Positions 58,696-64,000 of a DNA stretch of 64,000 nt are shown piece after piece. The notes under the pieces were generated by a model that saw nothing but the letters and a program-made list of their open reading frames with translations, was not told the DNA's origin and searched no databases. Source of the DNA: Actinoplanes cyaneus (GTDB taxonomy: Bacteria; Actinomycetota; Actinomycetes; Mycobacteriales; Micromonosporaceae); contig NZ_BOMH01000044.1 of assembly GCF_016862095.1 (NCBI RefSeq), positions 1-64,000 of the forward strand. Direction: 5' to 3'. Positions within the stretch are counted from its first letter, which is position 1. Every line of letters begins with the position of its first letter. The position numbers were made by a program, and so were the translations under genes.

Positions 58696-59229
58696 GGCGG
58701 AAGGAGCCGGCCGCTCCAACCAGTTTTCCACGGTGATCTGGAACAGATAATGGTCCTGCCACTCACCGGCGATCTTCAGGTAGCGCGGCGCCATGCCGAA
58801 CCTCTCGAAACCGTTCTTGAGCAGCACCCGCTGCGACCGTTCGTTGTGCAGCAGCGTGCCCGCCTCGACCCGGTGCAGGTCGTAGCCGGTGAACGCGAGA
58901 CGCAGCACCTGCGCCACCGCCTGTGAGGCGACACCCTTCCCCGCGTGCGACGAGGACACCCAGTAACCGAGGCTCGACGACTGGAACGGGCCGCGGACCA
59001 GGTTGTTCAGGTTGACCCGCCCGGCGAGCTCACCGTCGGCCAGGATCACGTGCGGCAGCGAACTGCTCCCGCGCAGCACGTCGGCGACGATCCTGCGCTG
59101 GCCGTCCTCGGTGTAGAAGCTGTCGTCGCGGATCGGATCCCACGGCGCCAGGTACTCCCGGTTCGCGGCCAGGACCCGGGCCAACTCCGGCACGTCGTCC
59201 AGGGTCAGGGGCCGGATGGCGACGCTCAT
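58693..59229 (-). CDS. GNAT acetyltransferase (RimJ/RimL type)
   Basis: 178 residues of the GNAT fold: IRPLTLDDVPELARVLAANR at the start, acetyl-CoA loop SSHAGKGVASQAV, and the C-terminal NGFERFGMAPRYLKIAGEWQ typical of RimJ/RimL-like enzymes that acetylate protein N-termini or small substrates. It starts at ATG 59229, overlapping the EEP gene stop by 4 bp, so the two are coupled. Its stop overlaps the promoter of the Thr leader. Confidence 0.9.
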   Translation of the reverse strand: MSVAIRPLTLDDVPELARVLAANREYLAPWDPIRDDSFYTEDGQRRIVADVLRGSSSLPHVILADGELAGRVNLNNLVRGPFQSSSLGYWVSSSHAGKGVASQAVAQVLRLAFTGYDLHRVEAGTLLHNERSQRVLLKNGFERFGMAPRYLKIAGEWQDHYLFQITVENWLERPAPSA

Positions 59230-60224
59230 GACGCCGCCGGGAGGGTCAGCTCGGCGACCACCGAGCGGTGGTCTGAGTCCTTCACCCCGTGCACTGACAC
59301 GTCTCGTACCCCGATCTGCTCGTCAACCAGAACATGATCGATGATGACCGGTGGGATCAGGTCCCCGTCGTACGGCCCCCAGGTGCCGATCCAGCCCTTG
59401 CCGACGGTGTCGGCCGCGTCCCGGTAACCGTGCGCGATCAGCTCCCGTAACGCCCCGTGGTCGAGGGTCGCGTTGAAGTCGCCGAGCAGGATCCGCCGCG
59501 GGTTGTCGCCGTCCGACCGGGGCTCGTTCGCCAGGTCGGTCCGCCAGGCGCCGAACGCCTCCGGCGCGGCCGGCGCGAGCGGGTGCACCGACTCGACGAC
59601 GACCGCCGCGGCGCCGGGCGGCCGGATCGTCCCGAAGGTCTGCATGAACTGACCGCCGTTGCGACGCGAACCCGGGTCGGCCAGCGGAAACCGTGAGTAC
59701 AGCCCCGAGCCGGTGGCGCCCGGCTCGGCGGCCAGCTCGTGATGGGGCAGCAGCTCGCCGAGCCCGGCCGCGGCCAGCCTGGCCTCCGCCTTCGGCGAGA
59801 ACTCCTGCAACGCCAGCACGGCGACGTCGTGCTCCCGCACCAGCCGGACGATCTCGTTCGTGTCCGCGCCCCCGAGCAGCAGATTCGCGGTCATGACGCG
59901 CAGCGCGACGCCCTTGCCGGGCCCCCGGTCCAGATCGGGCAGCGCGCGCGGCACGACACACGCCGCCAGCACCGCGACCACCAGGGCCGCCACCACCCCC
60001 GCTGCCCACCTGCGACAGATCAGGGCGAGAAGGGCAGGAATCAAGGACCCGATGGCCACGTACGGCGTGAAAGCCATCAACTGGATCAAGCGCCCCGGTT
60101 CCCAGCCACTCAGCCGGAACACCGTCCACGCCAGTCCCGGCACGAGCAGCAGCCAGAGCAGAACCGTGACGCCGTTACGGCGACCCGGGCGCGTCTCGAC
60201 AACGGGCGCGTCAGTGATCGTCAT
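59226..60224 (-). CDS. Membrane endonuclease/exonuclease/phosphatase-family protein
   Basis: 332 residues. Three hydrophobic helices (about 20-100) followed by an EEP domain: MTANLLLGG, LQEFSPKAE, LLGDFNATLDHG, IIDHVLVD, DSDHRSVVAEL. All catalytic Asn, Glu, Asp and His residues of the family are present. Proteins of this type in actinomycetes are membrane phosphatases of unknown substrate. The message is probably leaderless (TAGGGT, 7 nt, ATG), and a 14-bp inverted repeat covers the start codon and the -10. Confidence 0.85.
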   Translation of the reverse strand: MTITDAPVVETRPGRRNGVTVLLWLLLVPGLAWTVFRLSGWEPGRLIQLMAFTPYVAIGSLIPALLALICRRWAAGVVAALVVAVLAACVVPRALPDLDRGPGKGVALRVMTANLLLGGADTNEIVRLVREHDVAVLALQEFSPKAEARLAAAGLGELLPHHELAAEPGATGSGLYSRFPLADPGSRRNGGQFMQTFGTIRPPGAAAVVVESVHPLAPAAPEAFGAWRTDLANEPRSDGDNPRRILLGDFNATLDHGALRELIAHGYRDAADTVGKGWIGTWGPYDGDLIPPVIIDHVLVDEQIGVRDVSVHGVKDSDHRSVVAELTLPAAS

Positions 60225-60256
60225 GGCCGCGACCCTAGTTGATCGCGGCCATGACG
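60219..60256. repeat. 14-bp inverted repeat over the EEP start
   Basis: Perfect arms 60219-60232 and 60243-60256 (CGTCATGGCCGCGA and complement) with a 10-nt spacer that contains most of the TAGGGT box (60232-60237). A candidate operator, or an end signal for the upstream M16 gene. Confidence 0.7.
60225..60237 (-). promoter_or_regulatory. -10 box for leaderless EEP gene
   Basis: TAGGGT (60232-60237, minus strand), 7 nt, ATG 60224. Confidence 0.55.
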
Positions 60257-60261
60257 CCTGC

Positions 60262-61602
60262 TCACACCGCCGATTCGGTCAGGTCGCCGAACTCGGCCAG
60301 CTCCGCCCGGATCTTCTCGCCGTCGCCCTCGACGACCAGCGTCAACCCGTCCACCGCGAGGTGCCGCCGCGCGGCCTCGGACACCGTCTCGACGGTCGCC
60401 TCCAGATACTCCCGGCGCAGCGTCTCGTAGTAGTCGTCCGGCAGCCCGTGCACGACCAGGCTCGCCAGCGCCCCGGCGATCGCGCCCGGCGTCTGCATCT
60501 CCACCGACAGCTGACCGGCCCGCCAGGATCGCGCCACCGCCAGCTCCTCCTCGGTGACCCCCTCCTGCTGGGTGCGTCGGATCTCGCCGAGCGTGTCCTT
60601 GATCGCGGCCCCGGTCACCGCCGTCTGCACGCCGGCGGCCACCTCGAAGCGGCCAGCCCGGCGGGTCATCGCGTAGGAGCCGCGAATCCCGTACGTGTAG
60701 CCCTTGACCTCACGGATCAGATGGTTCAGCCGGGACGTGAACGCCCCGCCGAGCACCGTCGCCGCCAGCGTCATCGGCACGTAGTCGGGCGTGGCCCGCT
60801 CCGGCGCCCGATGCCCGAGCCGCAGCGTCGACTGCACCGAGCCCGGCCGGTCGACCAGGATCACGTGCGGTTTCGCCGGGATCGCCAGGCCGAGCGGAGC
60901 GGCCGGCGACAGCGCCTGCCCGGCGGTGCCGGCGAACGCGGCCTCGGCCAGCTCGGACAGGTCCAGCCCGTCCAGGTCACCGGCGACCAGCAGCACCCCC
61001 GGCCGTAGCATCCACTCCTGGTGGAACGCGACCACGTCGTCCACGGTCACCGCCGCCACCGACGCCGGATCGCCGTGCAGCGGCTTGCGGTACCGCCCCT
61101 CGGTGGCGAACAGGTCACCGCGCAGCGCCGCGTCCGCCCGCGGGCCGGGCTGTGCCCAGTCCATCCGCAGCGCGGTCACCTCGTCGTCGCGGACCCGGAT
61201 CACATCCTCCGGATCCAGTTTCGGCGTGCGGGCGGCCTCGGCGGCCAGCCGGACCGCGCCGGCCAGCCGCGGGGCGGGGGCGGAGACGCCGATCCGGAAC
61301 GCGTCCCAGTCGACGGACGGCGAGAGCTCGGCGCCGAGACCTTCCAGAGCCAGCGCGTACGCCGCGGAATCCCTCTTCCTCGTGCCCTCCTCCAGCGATT
61401 TCGCGAGGACGGTCGCGGTGCCCTCACGGCCCTCGGTCTCGCGGGCGGCACTCGCGTCGAGCAGCAGCACCGCCGTGGCCAGGACCTGACCGGGCAGGTG
61501 CGCGGCGATGACCGTGCCGCCGTGCGCGGTGACGCGGCGCAGCGCCGGGAACACGTACGGCCGGGCGGTGCCGGCCTCGGGGCGCGTCGTGATGAGCGTC
61601 AT
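60262..61602 (-). CDS. M16 peptidase-like subunit, inactive
   Basis: 446 residues with the M16 fold (the second half has FTSRLNHLIREVKGYTYGIRGSY, the conserved substrate-side motif), but the HxxEH zinc site is missing: the equivalent region reads LLLDASAARETEGREGTA. It pairs with the active M16 protein upstream, whose stop overlaps this ATG by 4 bp. Together they resemble the alpha/beta arrangement of mitochondrial processing peptidase: one subunit binds zinc, the other holds substrate. Confidence 0.88.
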   Translation of the reverse strand: MTLITTRPEAGTARPYVFPALRRVTAHGGTVIAAHLPGQVLATAVLLLDASAARETEGREGTATVLAKSLEEGTRKRDSAAYALALEGLGAELSPSVDWDAFRIGVSAPAPRLAGAVRLAAEAARTPKLDPEDVIRVRDDEVTALRMDWAQPGPRADAALRGDLFATEGRYRKPLHGDPASVAAVTVDDVVAFHQEWMLRPGVLLVAGDLDGLDLSELAEAAFAGTAGQALSPAAPLGLAIPAKPHVILVDRPGSVQSTLRLGHRAPERATPDYVPMTLAATVLGGAFTSRLNHLIREVKGYTYGIRGSYAMTRRAGRFEVAAGVQTAVTGAAIKDTLGEIRRTQQEGVTEEELAVARSWRAGQLSVEMQTPGAIAGALASLVVHGLPDDYYETLRREYLEATVETVSEAARRHLAVDGLTLVVEGDGEKIRAELAEFGDLTESAV

Positions 61603-62930
61603 GCGGTGGGGCCTTCCTCGGGCAGGTACGTCAACGTGACGCGGGAGTTGCGCTGCAGCGTCCGGGTGGCCGCCTCGGTGACGTCGTCGGCGGTCACCGC
61701 CTGCCACGCCGGAAGCCGGTAACCGGCGGTCGCCGGGTCACCGAACTGCGTCGTGTAACGCCCCAGCGTGTCCGCCCGGCCGCCGACCGTGGAGACCTGC
61801 CGCCACCAGCTCGTGGTCAGCAGCGCCTTCGCCCGGTTCAGCTCCTCGTCCGTCACCGGCTCGTCGATCAGGCTCTGCACCACCTCGTCGAGGCCGGCCT
61901 CCAGCGTCGCCACGTCCACGCCGTCCTTCGCGGTGGCCGTGATGATCAGCGGGGCCGGGGCGTGCGCCAGGTCCACCCCGTACGACCCGATGTAATCCGG
62001 CTGGGCGATCCGCTTGCCGTCGGCCAGGCGCTGGTAGAGCCGGCTGCCGCGGCCACTGCCCAGCACCGTCGCGAGCACGGTGATCGCGTCGTAGCCGGCC
62101 GTCCCGAACGGGTACGTCCGGTGGGACAGATAGATCCGCGGGGCGGGAACGGCGGCCGTCACGGTCTCCCGCACCGGCTCGGTGGCCGGGCCGGCGAGAT
62201 GCCCGTCCGGCGCCGGGGGAATGCCGGGCACCGGCTCGATCGCCCCGAAATACTTCTCCGCCAGCGCGAACACCTCGGCCGGCGACGCATCCCCGGTGAC
62301 CGTGAGCACGCAGTTGTTCGGCGCGTAGTACTGCTGGTGGAACGCCTTGAACGTGTCCAGCGCGGCGCCGTTCAGATCCTCCATCGAGCCGATCGTGGAG
62401 TGGTGATACGGATGGCCCTGCGGGTAGAGCAGCGGAAGAAGACGCAACCAGGCATCCCCGTACGGCACGTTGTCGTACCGCTGGCGGCGCTCGTTCTTCA
62501 CCACCTCGCGCTGGTTGTCCAGCGTCTCCTGGGTCAGCGCCGGGACCAGGCCGCCCATCCGGTCCGCCTCCAGCCAGAGCGCGAGCTCCAGGTGCTCCGA
62601 CGGCATGGACTCGAAGTAGTTCGTCCGGTCCGGGTTCGTCGTGGCGTTCAGCGAACCGCCGTTGCCCTGCACCAGCCTCATGTGCTCGGTCTTCTTCACG
62701 TGCTGCGAGCCCTCGAACATCAGATGCTCGAAGAGATGCGCGAAGCCGGTCTGACCGGGCGGTTCGTGCCGGGAGCCGACGTCATACCAGAGATTGACGC
62801 AGACGACCGGGGCGGTCCGGTCCTCGCTGACGACGACACGCAGGCCGTTCGCCAGCCGCGTGGTTTCGATGGGCCACGGATACCCGGTCGTGGCGACCGG
62901 TGCGGTTGGGGACGTCACCCGACCCATCAT
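61599..62930 (-). CDS. M16 zinc peptidase, active subunit
   Basis: 443 residues. The inverted zinc motif HLFEH (H65, E68, H69) is intact, with the third ligand in REVVKNERR (E142 or E147). No signal peptide, so it is cytosolic. It is coupled to an inactive M16 subunit. The likely role is degradation of short peptides. Start: ATG 62930 (next ATG adjacent; GTG 62918 also possible). Confidence 0.9.
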   Translation of the reverse strand: MMGRVTSPTAPVATTGYPWPIETTRLANGLRVVVSEDRTAPVVCVNLWYDVGSRHEPPGQTGFAHLFEHLMFEGSQHVKKTEHMRLVQGNGGSLNATTNPDRTNYFESMPSEHLELALWLEADRMGGLVPALTQETLDNQREVVKNERRQRYDNVPYGDAWLRLLPLLYPQGHPYHHSTIGSMEDLNGAALDTFKAFHQQYYAPNNCVLTVTGDASPAEVFALAEKYFGAIEPVPGIPPAPDGHLAGPATEPVRETVTAAVPAPRIYLSHRTYPFGTAGYDAITVLATVLGSGRGSRLYQRLADGKRIAQPDYIGSYGVDLAHAPAPLIITATAKDGVDVATLEAGLDEVVQSLIDEPVTDEELNRAKALLTTSWWRQVSTVGGRADTLGRYTTQFGDPATAGYRLPAWQAVTADDVTEAATRTLQRNSRVTLTYLPEEGPTA

Positions 62931-63032
62931 GCCCTGTGACGCCGTGCTTCGGCCCGGCTGCACGCGCCCGTTCGCTAAGGGCGTTCCCACGAGTCGATCT
63001 TTAACCGGATGGCGGCCGGCCGGTCCGGATGC

Positions 63033-63045
63033 CATGCTGGGCGGC
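63033..63045 (+). promoter_or_regulatory. -10 candidate for leaderless arfB
   Basis: CATGCT (63033-63038), 7 nt, GTG 63046. Confidence 0.4.
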
Positions 63046-63474
63046 GTGCTTGAGGACGTACGGGTGAACGACCGCCTGACCATCCCGGCGGCGGAGCTCT
63101 CGTGGCGTTTCTCCCGCTCCGGTGGCCCGGGCGGCCAGGGCGTGAACACCACCGACTCCCGGGTCGAGCTCTCCTGGGACCTGCTCGGCTCCGAGCTGCT
63201 GCCGGTGTCCCTGCGGGAGCGTGCCGTCGAGCGTCTCGGTGCGCGCCTGGTCTCCGGCGTGCTCACCGTCACCGCCTCCGAGCACCGTTCCCAGCTGCGC
63301 AATCGTGAGGCCGCGGTCGCCCGCCTCAGCTCCCTGGTCGCCTCCGCGATCGCCGCCCCGCCGCGGGCCCGGCGTGCGACCCGGCCGACGAAGGGCTCGG
63401 TCGAGCGCCGGATCACCGCGAAGAAGCAGCGCGGCGAGACCAAGCGCAACCGCCGCAACTTCCCCAGCGACTAG
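63046..63474 (+). CDS. arfB: Peptidyl-tRNA hydrolase ArfB (ribosome rescue)
   Basis: 142 residues. GGQ motif at 29-31 within FSRSGGPGGQGVNTTDSRVEL and a basic C-terminal tail (KKQRGETKRNRRNF) that enters the mRNA channel. It frees peptides from ribosomes stalled on broken messages. GTG 63046 is preferred because the protein then begins at the family-typical position and a CATGCT box lies 7 nt upstream; ATG 63034 is possible. Confidence 0.92.
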   Translation: MLEDVRVNDRLTIPAAELSWRFSRSGGPGGQGVNTTDSRVELSWDLLGSELLPVSLRERAVERLGARLVSGVLTVTASEHRSQLRNREAAVARLSSLVASAIAAPPRARRATRPTKGSVERRITAKKQRGETKRNRRNFPSD

Positions 63475-63901
63475 CCGTCGCCCCCGGACATCTCCGGGCC
63501 CCGCCAGCGGTCTGTTCCGAAACCGAAGATCAACCCCGACCGGCCCGACCCGCGACGTCCGCCGGCGGCCGGGCGTGTGTCCGGGGCTCGGTGCCGGCTG
63601 ATGGTGCTGGGCGCGGCGGGGGTACGCGAGCAGTGCGCCGGGTCGGGCTCCAGCCGCGACCCGCGGTCCCGGCTGGTTCTCATGGACGTTATGAGGCACG
63701 AATAACGTCCATGAGAACCAGCCGGAGGGGCGGGTCGCGTGGCGGCCGGGACCCACGGCGGGCGTCGCGCATGGCTGCCGGGGGCGTGACCTGGAGGCGG
63801 CTGCCGGCGGACCGCCGGACGTGGTCGAGCCGGCGACCGGAGGCCGCCGGCTCACGACGTACGGGAAAGTGGTTTGATCTGGCGTTTCTGGGTTGAATCG
63901 G
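63475..63901. other. 427-nt intergenic region with palindrome A
   Basis: Contains element A copy 6 and GC-rich DNA; no recognisable gene. The final 60 nt are more AT-rich. Confidence 0.6.
63669..63725. repeat. Palindromic element A, copy 6
   Basis: 24-bp perfect stem (63669-63692 with 63702-63725). The centre is damaged: the left inner bases are GAG instead of TCG, so the loop is 9 nt. Centre otherwise ATGGACGTTAT. About 195 nt after the arfB stop. Confidence 0.88.
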
Positions 63902-64000
63902 TCAACGGTGGTTGAAAGGGGCGACTGCTTCGCGGTTGCGGGCGGCGCCCTCGGGCCCGAGCAGCGCCTCGCAGACGCGGATCAGGCGGCTGCGCAGGCC
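63902..64000 (-). CDS. 3' end of an unknown gene (cut by window edge)
   Basis: On the minus strand a frame enters from the window end and reads GLRSRLIRVCEALLGPEGAA ... FNHR before TGA at 63902-63904. GC-rich third positions and an amphipathic helix look coding. Too little is visible to assign a family. Confidence 0.45.
   Translation of the reverse strand, partial: GLRSRLIRVCEALLGPEGAARNREAVAPFNHR

Overview
The window is a chromosomal segment of a very GC-rich actinobacterium. Codon third positions are almost all G or C, and many genes begin exactly 6-7 nt after a TAnnnT-type -10 box, i.e. they look leaderless. The order cysteine desulfurase - mnmA - MetE-like - ligA - GGDEF/EAL - gatCA ... 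gatB ... ilvD - GGDEF/EAL - ilvBNC - serA - leuB - ilvE - cimA resembles what I recall of Streptomyces. A soluble PAS/chemoreceptor pair fits a motile-spore actinomycete, so Micromonosporaceae (Actinoplanes-like) is my best guess. The genus is inference. I saw no tRNA, rRNA, CRISPR array, insertion sequence or phage genes.

Layout. 0-13 kb: a truncated AbiEi-type protein, a GH3 glycosidase divergent from a ROK regulator, an ABC ATPase plus ribokinase pair, a PAS/MCP pair, small membrane proteins, an enoyl-CoA hydratase, a membrane-anchored Hsp70-like protein and two DUF202 proteins. 13-30.5 kb: housekeeping block with etfBA, a sulfur-mobilising desulfurase and mnmA, a MetE-like protein, ligA with a long low-complexity insertion, a GGDEF/EAL enzyme and gatCA. 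Two tandem M1-peptidase lipoproteins separate gatCA from gatB. 30.6-42 kb: a TPR membrane protein, a metallophosphoesterase, a PQQ-type sugar dehydrogenase lipoprotein, a PH-domain protein, a second GGDEF/EAL protein, a LacI regulator, a HIT-like protein and ilvD. 42-58.7 kb: a third GGDEF/EAL protein, then the branched-chain amino-acid supercluster ilvBNC, serA, leuB, ilvE and cimA. It is interspersed with an Rpn/PD-(D/E)XK-like protein and a tyrosine phosphatase, and ends with a ThrRS lacking its N-terminal domains. 58.7-64 kb: a GNAT, an EEP phosphatase, an active/inactive M16 peptidase pair, ArfB, and the 3' end of an unknown gene.

Two regulatory layers stand out. First, short leader peptides rich in the relevant amino acid precede biosynthetic or charging genes. 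MCFASRVLI precedes ilvB, MTHLVLIIRT precedes cimA, MLILRRKQVPLP overlaps the ilvE start, and MLFDAITTTPGPPGVESR precedes the truncated ThrRS. Three of the four are followed by a GC hairpin with a T-run, the layout of ribosome-mediated attenuators, and those three peptides themselves appear leaderless. Second, a family of 57-nt near-perfect palindromes (six copies) lies only in intergenic DNA, mostly just after gene ends. The arms differ between copies through matched changes that keep the stem paired. Two further dispersed elements (48 nt and about 125 nt) accompany them.

How the genes work together: cimA, leuB, ilvBNC, ilvD and ilvE together cover most of isoleucine/valine synthesis by the citramalate route (leuCD is not in the window). 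The desulfurase can feed sulfur to MnmA. GatCAB makes Gln-tRNA by transamidation, and ArfB rescues stalled ribosomes. Three c-di-GMP proteins and the PAS/MCP pair suggest control of development or motility.
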